From Vibrio rotiferianus CAIM 577 = LMG 21460 (lineage in GTDB: Bacteria; Pseudomonadota; Gammaproteobacteria; Enterobacterales; Vibrionaceae): DNA of 64,000 bases. The stretch is taken from NCBI RefSeq assembly GCF_002741985.1, contig NZ_APHW01000105.1, positions 119,768-183,767 of the forward strand, written 5' to 3'. A program made the translations under genes and the position numbers. This document shows positions 35,061 to 44,882 of this stretch, piece by piece. Each line of letters starts with the position of its first letter. The first letter of the stretch is position 1. The notes beneath the pieces were generated by a model. It was not told the origin of the DNA and did not search any database. It was given only the letters and a program-made list of their open reading frames with translations.

Positions 35061-35454
35061 ATGAAAATAGGATTTATTTACAGCTAAGTCACAGATATTT
35101 AAGAAAAATATTATGTGAATAATATCACATTATTGGTTGCCCAAATTTGTTAGATAGGCCGCAGCGAGTTGTTCAGTCATGAGATCACGGTATCTCCGGT
35201 AACTATCTTTAAATTCTGATAAATATTTATAATATCATTGCGTTAGTTGAGATATAGATAGATTCACACTCAATAAACATCTTTACTTCCCCGCCTTGTG
35301 CACTTTAAACGATATAGTGTTGTTCATGTAATTTCATAATCCGTTCGTATTTCATTCACATTACAACATTCTCCATTCACACCTGTTAGATACAATTTCC
35401 CTTCCTACCTTATTTAAATATTAATCCAGCTACTAGCCTGTTGGAGAAACAAGT
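35061..35454. promoter_or_regulatory. Gap upstream of the chemoreceptor gene, with a CRP site
   Basis: TGTGAATAATATCACA at 35114-35129 is a perfect TGTGA-N6-TCACA CRP site, 325 bp before the receptor start. The rest is AT-rich with no gene seen. Confidence 0.65.
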
Positions 35455-37551
35455 ATGTTTAACAGTATACGAACAAGAATTGCAGTGAGCGCCGGTGGTG
35501 CAATGGCTTTCACTTTATTGATTGCGATGGGGATGACAACCAGTGCCTTCACTGAAGTAAATCAACAGATTACAACACAAGTAAAAAAACAACTGACAAA
35601 TGCGACCACCTCTGATCTAAGAAATGCCGCTCTACAACAGGAGCTTAGTATTTCAAACCAGCTGGAGCCAGTGCTTGCCAACCTGAAACAAGTGCGATCA
35701 ATTCTCGAATTGAGTGCAGAGTCTAGTGCTACACCACAGGCGGTGGTAAAACAGTTCATCGCTTCTTTGGAGGCTCAGAATAAAGCTGTATTTGCTGGAT
35801 ATATGGTATGGCAAGACATGTCTTGGCCTAGTGAAACAGCATTTGACATAAAAGACGGCTTCAATACCAAAGGCTATTTGGCACCATTCTTCTCTCCTAA
35901 TTCCAAAAATAGCTTTGATGTTGTTGCAATGGAAAGCTTCAGCAACACTGAACTCAATAGTAGTGGTGAGCGTAAAGATGATTGGCATTTGAAACCATAT
36001 GAAACGGGTAAAACGTTTGTTATGGAGCCGTACATGTATCCGGTTCGTGGTCGAGAAGAGCTAATTACTACAATCAGCCAGCCAATCAAAATGAATGGCG
36101 AGATTATTGGTTCTGTCGGCTTTGATTTATCACTAAATGAGTTACAAGGACAAAGTGAGAATCTAGCGAGCGGTTTATTCGAGGGCCAAGGTAAGATTCT
36201 AATTTCCTCTTGGAAGGGCGCCGTTCTTGCGAACAGTGATGATTCTGCTTCTGTAGGGATGAAAGTACCTTCCGAATTACTATCACAGTGGAAAAATATC
36301 CAATCGTTAGCGACACAAAAAGAGATCGGAATTATTTCGTTTGATGGCAATGAGTACGCCATAACTTCGATTGATACCAATGATGCACCATGGGTCGTGA
36401 TTGTTTCGGTTCCTAGTAGCCACCTAACAAAAAGTGTGGCTGACTATGAGCAATGGAGCGACGAGCAGAACCAGTCAGCCATAGAAAAAGGTGTTTGGGC
36501 TGGTGGGATTGCTGCACTTGTCGGTATTTTGGCAATGGCATTCATCGCTAACTCGTTAGGCAAAGTACTAACGAACTTAGTCGAGCGTTTTAAAGATGCG
36601 GCACAAGGAGAAGGCGATCTTACCTATCGAATTGAGGTCAAAGGGAAAGATGAAACGGCTCAATTAGCGCATTGGTTCAATTCGTTCCTAGCCCGCATAC
36701 AGGAAATGCTGTTAACGGTCACTGAAACGGCTGATCAAGTTGACAAAAGCGCAACTGAAGGCCAAACGCGTGCTGATATTTCGAAAGAGCAGTTAAACGC
36801 TCAAGTTAATGAGGTGAACTCCCTCGCTACAGCCATCAATGAAATGAGTGCAACCGCTCATGAAGTGGCAAACTCTGCGGTTCAAGCAGCAGCAGCTGCG
36901 AGCCAAGTGCAAAGCAATAGTGTGAATGGCATGGCTAGGATGGACAACGCAGCCAACGCGGTGGCACATCTTGCTAGTCAAGTGAGTGATGCACAGAACC
37001 AAACGCAAAACCTTGTTGCGTCAAGCACCGCCATCCAAGGTATCTTGACTGAAATCGGCGGTATTGCGGAGCAAACAAATTTACTTGCTTTAAATGCTGC
37101 CATTGAGGCGGCTCGAGCAGGAGAGGCTGGTAGAGGCTTTGCGGTTGTGGCAGATGAAGTGCGTAATTTGGCAACAAGGACTCAAGGTTCTACTGAAGAA
37201 ATTCGTACTATGCTGGCTCGTTTAGAGCAAGAGACTCAATCAATAGTTGTTTTGATGGAGCAAAGTCAGCAACAAGCTGTCGATACTCGAGATGAAACTC
37301 AAGCTGCGCAACAGGCGCTTTCTGAAATCAATCATGCTATCGAAGTAATTAATGATATGAACAATCAGATTGCGTCGGCTGCTGAGGAGCAAAGCTCGGT
37401 GTCGGAAGAAATTAATCGCAACGTTGTCACTATCAACGATACAGCAATGGATGTGATGGACTCGATGACATCTTCTGTTGAAATCAGTAATGAGCTTACG
37501 CGAAAGGCTACCGAGTTACATGGTGAACTAAGCAAGTTCAAATTATCCTAG
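35455..37551 (+). CDS. Methyl-accepting chemotaxis protein (dCache sensor)
   Basis: Transmembrane chemoreceptor, 698 aa. TM1 at residues ~9-30, periplasmic sensor ~35-340 with dCache features (MVWQDMSWPSE, KPYETGKTFVMEPYMYPV), TM2 ~348-370, HAMP ~371-425, and signalling domain ~430-698 with the hairpin tip EQTNLLALNAAIEAARAGEAGRGFAVVADEVRNLA. Ligand unknown; dCache receptors often bind amino acids or carboxylates. The CRP site upstream suggests higher expression on poor carbon sources. A terminator-like hairpin lies at 37580-37612. Confidence 0.93.
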   Translation: MFNSIRTRIAVSAGGAMAFTLLIAMGMTTSAFTEVNQQITTQVKKQLTNATTSDLRNAALQQELSISNQLEPVLANLKQVRSILELSAESSATPQAVVKQFIASLEAQNKAVFAGYMVWQDMSWPSETAFDIKDGFNTKGYLAPFFSPNSKNSFDVVAMESFSNTELNSSGERKDDWHLKPYETGKTFVMEPYMYPVRGREELITTISQPIKMNGEIIGSVGFDLSLNELQGQSENLASGLFEGQGKILISSWKGAVLANSDDSASVGMKVPSELLSQWKNIQSLATQKEIGIISFDGNEYAITSIDTNDAPWVVIVSVPSSHLTKSVADYEQWSDEQNQSAIEKGVWAGGIAALVGILAMAFIANSLGKVLTNLVERFKDAAQGEGDLTYRIEVKGKDETAQLAHWFNSFLARIQEMLLTVTETADQVDKSATEGQTRADISKEQLNAQVNEVNSLATAINEMSATAHEVANSAVQAAAAASQVQSNSVNGMARMDNAANAVAHLASQVSDAQNQTQNLVASSTAIQGILTEIGGIAEQTNLLALNAAIEAARAGEAGRGFAVVADEVRNLATRTQGSTEEIRTMLARLEQETQSIVVLMEQSQQQAVDTRDETQAAQQALSEINHAIEVINDMNNQIASAAEEQSSVSEEINRNVVTINDTAMDVMDSMTSSVEISNELTRKATELHGELSKFKLS

Positions 37552-37579
37552 TTGCAATATAAGACGATTGTTGAAGTTG

Positions 37580-37612
37580 GGCAGGGTTGTCATTAGGCAC
37601 CTTGCCTTTTTT
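37580..37612 (+). terminator. Terminator after the chemoreceptor
   Basis: GGCAGGG...CCTTGCC stem followed by TTTTTT. Confidence 0.65.
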
Positions 37613-37802
37613 ATACTCAAATAACCTCGCCCTTCGGGAGCGTGTCACTGAAGCACGTTCTTTGCTAACTAAATAGCTTCGTCAAACAATTTGAAAAGAG
37701 CTAGCTATTCCGCTTCGTTGTTTTTCATCGCTCACTTTCGGTAAACCGGGAATCAGTGACAACGCTCTGAACCCTGTATCTTGAAGTCACTTGAACATAT
37801 AT
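37612..37802. repeat. MITE-like interspersed palindromic element
   Basis: About 190 bp with no coding capacity. Outer ends TATACTCAAATAACCTC and (reverse complement of the right end) TATGTTCAAGTGACTTC are imperfect terminal inverted repeats. Inside, AGCGTGTCACTGA (37639) faces TCAGTGACAACGCT (37753), and AATAGCT faces AGCTATT in the centre, so the whole element can fold into one long hairpin. It has no transposase. Confidence 0.6.
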
Positions 37803-38062
37803 CTTCAATAGGAGAACAGGACGCGTGTAAATAGATGTAGCAGGGTGCTGGAAAGGATAGGCTTAGCCAGAGAAAAAATAGCAAGAAGAATAAAAATGCT
37901 GGGGAACCAAACCCAGCATTCGGAACACTCATTTACCTATATTTTCGAACCGTAAATCAGTGTTTAGAGGTATGTGAACCGAAACGTGTCGGTACGGTGA
38001 GAATAATAACGATATTGCTGAATCTAGGCTATGTTCCGGGTTTCTAACACCTTCTAACAAAG

Positions 38063-38080
38063 TGTACATTTTCATGTACA
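38063..38080. promoter_or_regulatory. TyrR box
   Basis: TGTACATTTTCATGTACA fits the TyrR consensus TGTAAA-N6-TTTACA with the exact 18-bp geometry. Its position 460 bp before a TyrP-type permease supports the call, although the distance implies a long leader transcript. Confidence 0.6.
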
Positions 38081-38234
38081 CCTTAAAAATTGAGCGCTAC
38101 AGCTCATTTCCTACTATCTATAGCAACAAAAGACTAAATAATCGGCGGTTATACAACATATCTGTTGCATCAACTGATAGTTGTTAAAATATATGGCTAT
38201 AAGATGGAGCTTTTGCTTTTCAATCGTCCTATTT

Positions 38235-38285
38235 ATGCCTTACAATCCTTTTGAACCAAATCCATTCAGCAGAGAATGGGATTGA
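38235..38285 (+). CDS. Possible leader peptide
   Basis: MPYNPFEPNPFSREWD, 16 residues with Tyr, Phe and Trp and five prolines counted with the second residue. No good Shine-Dalgarno is visible. Proposed only because it lies in the long leader of an aromatic amino acid permease. Confidence 0.2.
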   Translation: MPYNPFEPNPFSREWD

Positions 38286-38542
38286 CGAAAAAGGATGCGC
38301 TGATTTTGCTTCGAACCCAAAGTGAGACATTCCGTTAATTGAACTCTGCCCGGAAATGATTCCCTACATCCCTAATGTACTCAGACAGGATAGATCCATC
38401 TTGAGTTTAGGCTTTTTGCACCTTGAGTTACTGTTTCATCGTGAATTCATTGGCTGCAGGGTAGGGCGTCTCCGTAGATCGTGCTTCGAACCAAAAGCAC
38501 GATAAGTCACAACAAAACGGATTAAATTTAGAGGTATTAACC

Positions 38543-39700
38543 GTGAACTCAAAACTTGTCGGCAGCTCCCTGATCGTTGCAGGTACTGCTCTTGGCGCTG
38601 GTATGCTCGCTATACCAATGGTGCTAGCTCAATTTGGCCTCCTATGGGGCACTCTTCTCATGCTGTTCATCTGGGCAGGTACGACTTATGCGGCACTTCT
38701 TCTGTTGGAAGCAAGCTGTAAAGTAGGTGGTGGCGTGAGTATGAACGCCATTGCTCGTGAAACCCTTGGTAAAGGCGGTCAGCTTGTTACTAACGGTCTT
38801 TTGTACGCATTGCTTGTTTGTCTATTGATGGCGTACATCATCGGTGCTGGTGACTTGGTGCAAAAAGTCACTACGTCAATGGGCCTACCATTTTCTACTA
38901 TTTCTAGCCAAGTTGGCTTTACCGTTTTGGTTGGTCTTATCGTATCGGCTGGTACAGGCGTTGTTGATAAGCTAAACCGTGGCTTGTTCGTCGGTATGAT
39001 TGTCGCGCTTGTTCTAACGCTACTCTCTCTTGCGCCAAATGTATCGTTTGAAGGCCTAAGTGAAGTAGTGAACGCAGACAAAATGGCACTGATCAAACAA
39101 AGCTCAGTTCTGTTCACAAGCTTTGGTTTCATGGTGGTGATTCCTTCTTTGGTCACTTACAACAAAGAAGCGAGTAAAAACCAACTACGCAACATGATCA
39201 TTGTTGGCTCTACGATTCCTCTTGTGTGTTACCTACTGTGGTTGTTCGCGGTAGTGGGTAACTTGCCACCACATGAACTTGTTCAATTCTCAAACGTGTC
39301 TGAGTTGATCTCTGTTCTTGGTCAGCAGTACACAGGTCTTGAGTTCATCCTGTCTATGTTTACTGGCTTGGCACTATTGACGTCTTTCTTAGGTGTGGCA
39401 ATGGCGCTTTACGACCAAAATGCAGATCTTCTAAAATCAAGTAAGCCAGTGGTATTCGTAACTACGTTTATTCTGCCCTTACTTGGTGCGGTATTCGCTC
39501 CAGAGCACTTCTTAGCGATCCTTAGCTACGCAGGTATCATCCTTGTATTCCTAGCGGTGTTTGTTCCACTATCGATGACCATGAAAGTGCGTCGTGTACC
39601 TGTAGAAGACAGCAGCGTGTACGAAGCGGGTGGTGGTGCGATGGGGATGAGCATTATCTTCCTATTCGGATGTTTCTTGCTGTTCGCTCAAGCGGTATAA
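38543..39700 (+). CDS. Aromatic amino acid permease, TyrP/Mtr/TnaB family
   Basis: Proton-coupled inner-membrane importer of tyrosine or tryptophan. 385 aa with eleven predicted helices; the family N-terminus VGSSLIVAGTALGAGMLAIPM and YAALLLLEA are clear. Begins with GTG at 38543, with GAGG nine bases upstream. Closest in feel to E. coli TyrP, and the TyrR box upstream favours tyrosine, but Trp cannot be ruled out. Ends with a strong terminator at 39736. Confidence 0.9.
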   Translation: MNSKLVGSSLIVAGTALGAGMLAIPMVLAQFGLLWGTLLMLFIWAGTTYAALLLLEASCKVGGGVSMNAIARETLGKGGQLVTNGLLYALLVCLLMAYIIGAGDLVQKVTTSMGLPFSTISSQVGFTVLVGLIVSAGTGVVDKLNRGLFVGMIVALVLTLLSLAPNVSFEGLSEVVNADKMALIKQSSVLFTSFGFMVVIPSLVTYNKEASKNQLRNMIIVGSTIPLVCYLLWLFAVVGNLPPHELVQFSNVSELISVLGQQYTGLEFILSMFTGLALLTSFLGVAMALYDQNADLLKSSKPVVFVTTFILPLLGAVFAPEHFLAILSYAGIILVFLAVFVPLSMTMKVRRVPVEDSSVYEAGGGAMGMSIIFLFGCFLLFAQAV

Positions 39701-39735
39701 ATCGACTCGACGAACACACAGTAATTGAACTATAG

Positions 39736-39773
39736 AAAGCCGCTTGTCCACAATTGGGCAAGCGGCTTTTTTA
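39736..39773 (+). terminator. Terminator after the permease
   Basis: AAAGCCGCTTG...CAAGCGGCTTTTTT stem-loop. Confidence 0.92.
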
Positions 39774-40059
39774 TGCGAAGGTGTTAGTGCCGCATTAGCT
39801 GTGTGTATGGCCTGAGCATTGCCTGATAAATCGCGATGATATTTGACGTTAATGCGAAACTGTCTCGCCAGAGGCTGACATGACTTGCTGTTACTCTCTT
39901 TATGATGGCGAACAAGTTATAAAGTAAAGGGGAGCCGAGTGTCGAAGCGATTTTCTTTCACAGTCGTTGGAATGATGCTTTCTTTCTATAAGTAGAAAAA
40001 CAGCGAGCACATGGGCTCGCTGTTTGTTTGCTTGCTTGTCGGTTAAAAAAGAGAAGTAT
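39774..40059. other. 286-bp gap between permease and chemoreceptor
   Basis: Contains an 18-codon frame starting GTG at 39939 behind GGGGAG (MSKRFSFTVVGMMLSFYK), which is a weak small-protein candidate, and the chemoreceptor terminator at 39996-40027. Nothing else seen. Confidence 0.35.
39996..40027 (-). terminator. Terminator after the second chemoreceptor
   Basis: AACAGCGAGC-CCATGT-GCTCGCTGTTTTT when read on the minus strand, 33 bp past the stop codon. Confidence 0.88.
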
Positions 40060-41931
40060 CTAAACTGTAAAGCGGTTTAGAATTTCATCTTGTTTACGAA
40101 CGTTTTCATTTTGTTTCTGCATAGCTTCATCGGCAAGGTCAGCTGAGTGAGATACTTGTGTAGACAAATCTTTAATATTGACCGTGTTATTGTTGATCTC
40201 TTCAGCAACCAAGCTTTGCTCTTCTGCAGCAGAGGCAATTTGCAAGTTCATATCAGAGATCTGCTGAATTGAATCACGGATTCGTTGCAGAGCGCCGTTT
40301 GCTTGTTCCGCTTTATCAACCGCCTCAACGGCACTATTTTTACTTTGGTGCATCGCACTCGCCACAGAAGATGCGCCGGATTGAAGTTGTTCAATCATGC
40401 TGCGAATTTCCGTCGTAGATTCTTGCGTACGCTGTGCTAGGGTACGAACTTCATCAGCTACAACGGCAAATCCTCGACCGGATTCGCCTGCGCGAGCAGC
40501 TTCGATGGCTGCATTCAGTGCAAGTAAGTTAGTTTGATCAGCAATATCGTTAATTACTTTCAAGATTGTCTCAATATTCGCTGTTGCAGACTCAAGGCCT
40601 TGAACTTCCTCAACTGCTTGGTCGATGTTGTCTGAAAGTAGGTTAATCGTTGCAGTTGATTCATTAACTACATTGGAACCTTGTATGGTGGCCTCGTCCG
40701 CTTCTTTCGCTGCACTTGCGGCGCCTTGAGCATTATTCGCAACTTCTGTCGCCGTTACAGACATCTCGTGCATGGCTGTTGCTAATTGCTCAAGCTCTTG
40801 CAGCTGAGTTTGCATCGCAGAAGCTGATCCTTTCGCCCCTTCTGCAGTTAACTGAGTTCCCGTTAAGATCTCATCAGAGATTTGCTTGGACTCGATGATT
40901 TGATGCTGAAGGTTCTCCATAAAGGTATTGAAGCCATGTGCTAACTCGGAAAACTCTTTATCAGTCTCTGTAGACAAGCGCTGAGTTAGATCACCTTTAC
41001 CGGAAGCAACACCTTGAATAGCGGAATTCAGCTCATCTAATGGTCGCATCAAGAATCGAATCAACATAGTAAGCGCAGCAATTGAAAATACTACGGCAAT
41101 AAGTGAGTAAATGATTGCGCTAGTACGCAACTTATCTACGGCTGCGTAAGCGATACTCTCATCAACAATTGCCCCTACGTACCAATTCTCGCTCTTAATG
41201 TGAGATAAGCTCACCATAAAGCTTTGGCCATTGACTTCGATATGTTGCTCACGTTTACCTAAGTCAATCTGGGGTAGATAGCTCGACAGCTTTTTGCCAT
41301 TGTTTGCAGCTTCTGGGTGCGCGATAGTTGTACCGTCGTTGGTTACAAGGAATAAGTATCCCGCATCAAATACATCTACCTGGTTTACCAATTCAGCCAG
41401 CTTAGTAAGCTCTAAGTCGTAGAACATACCTGCAATGAATCGACCATTCTCTTTTACTGGGGTGCCGATAGAGATAATGACATTTTTAGAGGAGGCATCG
41501 ACATAAGGGTCAGTAACGACAAGGCTACCTTGATTCTTTGCAGCTTGGAACCACGGACGCTGGCGAGGGTCATAATCAGAACCAGCTTCCCAGTTGTCAT
41601 CATTTTCGATGACTGAACCGTCAGCCTGGTAACCGAAACCTATCGCGAGAAAGCTTGACTTAGGCTTGGGCTGCTCAAGAATGTCTTTTACATACTGTCG
41701 GTCTTTAGGAGCTAACTCAATTACTTCTGTTAGAGATTGTGCCAGCGCTTTTTTTGCATCCATTTGAGACTCAACGGTGTTCCCAACACTCGTTAGAATC
41801 TCCCCTAGTGATTCATTGATATGATCTTCGATTTCTGAGCGTACCGTCATTACCTGTTGAATAGACAGAAGCGAAACTGTCACTAACAATAAAATCGAGG
41901 ACGCGGTTACTACTTTATGACTGAATTTCAT
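40060..41931 (-). CDS. Methyl-accepting chemotaxis protein (dCache sensor)
   Basis: Second chemoreceptor, 623 aa. TM1 ~8-28, sensor ~30-265 with dCache motifs (GYQADGSVIENDDNWEAG, YDPRQRPWFQAAK, VVTDPYVDAS, GMFYDLEL), TM2 ~270-292, HAMP ~293-347, and signalling domain with DQTNLLALNAAIEAARAGESGRGFAVVADEVRTLAQRTQEST. The RQRPW and DPY motifs are typical of receptors for amino acids, but the ligand is not known. Alone in its unit. Confidence 0.93.
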   Translation of the reverse strand: MKFSHKVVTASSILLLVTVSLLSIQQVMTVRSEIEDHINESLGEILTSVGNTVESQMDAKKALAQSLTEVIELAPKDRQYVKDILEQPKPKSSFLAIGFGYQADGSVIENDDNWEAGSDYDPRQRPWFQAAKNQGSLVVTDPYVDASSKNVIISIGTPVKENGRFIAGMFYDLELTKLAELVNQVDVFDAGYLFLVTNDGTTIAHPEAANNGKKLSSYLPQIDLGKREQHIEVNGQSFMVSLSHIKSENWYVGAIVDESIAYAAVDKLRTSAIIYSLIAVVFSIAALTMLIRFLMRPLDELNSAIQGVASGKGDLTQRLSTETDKEFSELAHGFNTFMENLQHQIIESKQISDEILTGTQLTAEGAKGSASAMQTQLQELEQLATAMHEMSVTATEVANNAQGAASAAKEADEATIQGSNVVNESTATINLLSDNIDQAVEEVQGLESATANIETILKVINDIADQTNLLALNAAIEAARAGESGRGFAVVADEVRTLAQRTQESTTEIRSMIEQLQSGASSVASAMHQSKNSAVEAVDKAEQANGALQRIRDSIQQISDMNLQIASAAEEQSLVAEEINNNTVNIKDLSTQVSHSADLADEAMQKQNENVRKQDEILNRFTV

Positions 41932-41975
41932 AGATTTTCCTCAAGTCTCCCTGTTTACACTATCTCTGATTCATC

Positions 41976-42230
41976 TCTTATTGGGGGATGATTTACGACA
42001 ACAGATAGCAAAAAACGTGTTGTTGTTATTTTGTTATCGACAGTTTTATCAGATTCCTGAATGGATTTTTCATGTTTTTTAACTTTCACTGCAACATTGA
42101 GCTAAATGTGTGAGTTTGGTCATCTTGATAAAGTTTGATAATAAAAGTGTCAAAAAACGAAATGTTAGTCGCTTGCTGTCAATCGAGATGGGATGGCGTG
42201 AGGTTTATAAAATCAATCTTATTGGGGGAT
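41976..42230. repeat. 14-bp direct repeat in the chemoreceptor/YjiH gap
   Basis: TCTTATTGGGGGAT occurs at 41976-41989 and 42217-42230 in a 455-bp gap (41932-42386) that is otherwise AT-rich and without genes. The copy nearest the receptor start may be part of its promoter. Meaning unknown. Confidence 0.4.
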
Positions 42231-42346
42231 TGAATCGATTAAATGTAATTTGTGTGTTTCACTTATGAGACTAAGTGGGAGGGATGTTGGCTAGAGCTCT
42301 ATTTTTTTGTGTTTACTTTTTATGTTGATCTCAGAGTTGGGCGTAA

Positions 42347-42371
42347 TAAAAAGCCCTGCAAAAGCAGGGCC
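42347..42371 (-). terminator. Terminator after the YjiH-family gene
   Basis: GCCCTGC-TTTT-GCAGGGC followed by TTTTTATT on the minus strand. Confidence 0.9.
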
Positions 42372-42386
42372 TTAGGAAAAAGAACT

Positions 42387-43751
42387 TTAGAAAATCAAAT
42401 GCGCTACACCTGCAATTACAGGCAGTGTAATTAGTGTTCGCAGGATGAAGATAACAAATAGTTCGATAATATTTACCGGAATCTTGCTACCCAGTAGTAG
42501 AGCACCAACTTCAGACATGTAGATAAGCTGGGTTACTGACATTGCAGCAACGACAAAACGCGTCATCTCATTGTCAATTGAGGCAGCAAGAATTGCAGGG
42601 ATAAACATGTCTGCAAAGCCAACAACGATAGTTTGAGATGCAGCCGCCGCTTCAGGTACTTGTAGAAGCTCTAGGTACGGGATAAATGGTTGACCTAGGA
42701 TTTCAAATACGGATGTGTATTCGGCAATTACTAAAGCCACGGTACCAAGACCCATTACAACAGGCAGCACACCAAACACCATATCGATAGCGTTATGTAC
42801 GCCTTCTTTAAATACCGACTGTACAGAAGTCACTTGACCAGCGCGTTTTAGCGCAAGATCCATGCCCCAAGAGAATGTTGTGTGACCTGCTGGAACTGCA
42901 TCAGCGTCTTTCTTTGGTTCACTTCCGTCCATGTAACGATCTTTCTTCAGGCTTAATGGTGGTAAGCGAGGAATAATGATCGCGGCGATGACACCTGCCA
43001 AACAGATTGCACCGTAGAAAGGTAGGAACAGGTGTTCTAGCTGAACTTGAGCAAGAACAACCAAACTGAAAGTGATGGATACTGCAGAGAAGGTAGTACC
43101 AACAACCGCCGCTTCACGTTGAGTATAGAAATTGTTTTCGTATTGCTTACTGGTTAGCAGGATACCAACGCTGCCGTCACCTAGCCAAGAAGCCATACAG
43201 TCAATCGCACTACGGCCAGGTAGGTTAAACACTGGACGCATTACTTTACTGAGCAGTGCTCCAAATAGTTCAAGTAGACCGAAGTTCAATAGCAGTGGCA
43301 GTAGAAGACCCGCAAAAATGAACACTGCAAATAATGTCGGTAGAAGACCTGTTAAAACAAGACCACCAGTATTCTCTTCCCAGATTGCTTTGGGACCAAC
43401 TTGGAAGAATGTCATCAATACTGCCGCAGCACCAATGAGACGAACAAACAACCAGAGAGGTGATGGGTTAAACAAACCGTTTAAGAAACTGTTACGCAGG
43501 ATTGCTGCTGGCTTGAAAATTTTACAAAGAACAGAAGCGACAGCCATAAAAGCAATAATAGCGGTTACAATAGCAATTAATGTATCGCCCAGAACTGCAG
43601 GAATGACTTTTGCCATTACTGCAACTGGAATTGTCAGGCCACCATCGTAAGAGATAGGAGCCATGAAGAGTAGAAGACCAATCAGGGATGGGATGAAGAA
43701 CATCCAGAAATTGCCCTTAGGCGCTTCAGCAGCATTAGTGTTGTTATGCAT
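42387..43751 (-). CDS. YjiH-family (nucleoside-recognition/Gate domain) membrane protein
   Basis: Inner-membrane protein of 454 aa and about ten helices in the YjiH family, which shares the Gate fold with nucleoside transporters; its substrate is not established. Visible family stretches include LLGALLSKVMRPVFNLPGRSA split around the Gate motif and ASWLGDGSVGILLTSKQYENNFYTQREAAVVGTTFSAVS. The soluble loop DGSEPKKDADAVPAG separates the halves. Single gene with its own terminator. Confidence 0.88.
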   Translation of the reverse strand: MHNNTNAAEAPKGNFWMFFIPSLIGLLLFMAPISYDGGLTIPVAVMAKVIPAVLGDTLIAIVTAIIAFMAVASVLCKIFKPAAILRNSFLNGLFNPSPLWLFVRLIGAAAVLMTFFQVGPKAIWEENTGGLVLTGLLPTLFAVFIFAGLLLPLLLNFGLLELFGALLSKVMRPVFNLPGRSAIDCMASWLGDGSVGILLTSKQYENNFYTQREAAVVGTTFSAVSITFSLVVLAQVQLEHLFLPFYGAICLAGVIAAIIIPRLPPLSLKKDRYMDGSEPKKDADAVPAGHTTFSWGMDLALKRAGQVTSVQSVFKEGVHNAIDMVFGVLPVVMGLGTVALVIAEYTSVFEILGQPFIPYLELLQVPEAAAASQTIVVGFADMFIPAILAASIDNEMTRFVVAAMSVTQLIYMSEVGALLLGSKIPVNIIELFVIFILRTLITLPVIAGVAHLIF

Positions 43752-44210
43752 ATTTGTCTCGTGTTACTACTAGTCAATACTCGCCATATTCCATGACATA
43801 AATATTCACTAAACATCCGTATTTAATCACAGTGTGCGGAGATTACCCGCAAACTGTATCCTTTGCAATACTATTCATTAAATACATCTAGTTATTCAGC
43901 CGTTTTTTCGGCTAATCTGATCAAAACTAGAATCTTGTATATGAAATTGTTGCTCGTGTTAGAAAATTGTAGCACGCAAACTGCTCGTTGCATTCGGCTA
44001 GACAACACAATGTGACTAGAGCAATAAAAAGCATAGTAAATGTGATTCGGATCTCAAGGGCGCCTCAGGATCTTCTCATCCTGGTGGCACTAATTGTAAG
44101 GAGTCAGATCAGACTTTGATAAACATGTTTGGAAACGAGCACAAGAAGTAGGGAAGGACGGCCTAGGTGTATTACTTAAACCGTCATTGAAATTAGATTA
44201 GAGATAGGTG
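43752..44210. other. 459-bp gap between YjiH and YoaK genes
   Basis: Upstream region of the YjiH gene plus downstream region of the YoaK-type gene. A small dyad (AGGATC-TTCT-CATCCT, near 44068) is the only structure seen; no gene. Confidence 0.4.
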
Positions 44211-44882
44211 CTATGCGGCCTGTTTTCGGCTGAGCAAGTAAAGGTAGCCCCAGTAAGCGATAGCAATAACAAATGCCAATAATGCAGGAAACACCAAAGC
44301 ATAAAGCTCATAGACGTTAAAAAGCGCAGCTCCCGCTGTACCACCAAGTAAAAAACCTAAGAAGATAAAGATAAATAGTTTTGCTTTTCTTCTATCAAAC
44401 TGGCGTCCACGCAAACTCTCGCCAATCATTATCCCAAGATCAGTGATAATCCCCGTCATGTGTGTTGTTCGCACTACGGCACCGCTAAACGTTGTAATCA
44501 TTGCGTTTTGTAAGCCACAAGCCGCCGAAGCGAGGTATTGGCCGTATACGTCGCCCTGCACTAAGAAGCCCAAACTTAGAAGTAGTAAGCTTCCTTCAAT
44601 ACAAAGCGCTACACCGTAGCGGCGTCCTAGTTTTAGCGCGCTACTTTCAATAAAGAAGCCACTAAATGCTGAGCCAATTAAAAAGCTGAATACAATGAGT
44701 AGTAGGTGGATGGTACTGTCCACACCGACTAAAAGGCTGTTCCCTAGCTGAGTTACCGTTCCGGAAAGATGTGTTATCGCTTGATGTTGAAAGCCGAGTA
44801 GTCCTACGGCATTGACGCAACCAGCCAGAAGAGCCAGCAGAAACGCGCCATATTCCACCCAACGAGGAAGTCTGGAAATCAC
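44211..44882 (-). CDS. YoaK/DUF1275 membrane protein
   Basis: 223-aa inner-membrane protein with six hydrophobic helices. The DUF1275 pattern is clear: ALLAGCVNAVGLLGFQ and THLSGTVTQLGNSL early, GLQNAMITTFSGAVVRTTHMTGIITDLG in the middle. Function unknown in this family. Single gene. Confidence 0.88.
   Translation of the reverse strand: MISRLPRWVEYGAFLLALLAGCVNAVGLLGFQHQAITHLSGTVTQLGNSLLVGVDSTIHLLLIVFSFLIGSAFSGFFIESSALKLGRRYGVALCIEGSLLLLSLGFLVQGDVYGQYLASAACGLQNAMITTFSGAVVRTTHMTGIITDLGIMIGESLRGRQFDRRKAKLFIFIFLGFLLGGTAGAALFNVYELYALVFPALLAFVIAIAYWGYLYLLSRKQAA

Larger units (their letters stand above)
37803..38542 (+). promoter_or_regulatory. Long leader/promoter region of the TyrP-type permease
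   Basis: 740 bp without an ordinary gene. It holds a strong TyrR box (38063-38080), a possible leader peptide (38235-38285) and a hairpin ATCGTGCTT/AAGCACGAT at 38478-38503 just upstream of the start codon. TGCTTCGAACC occurs at both 38308 and 38482. These suggest regulation by aromatic amino acids at transcription and possibly in the leader. Confidence 0.5.
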
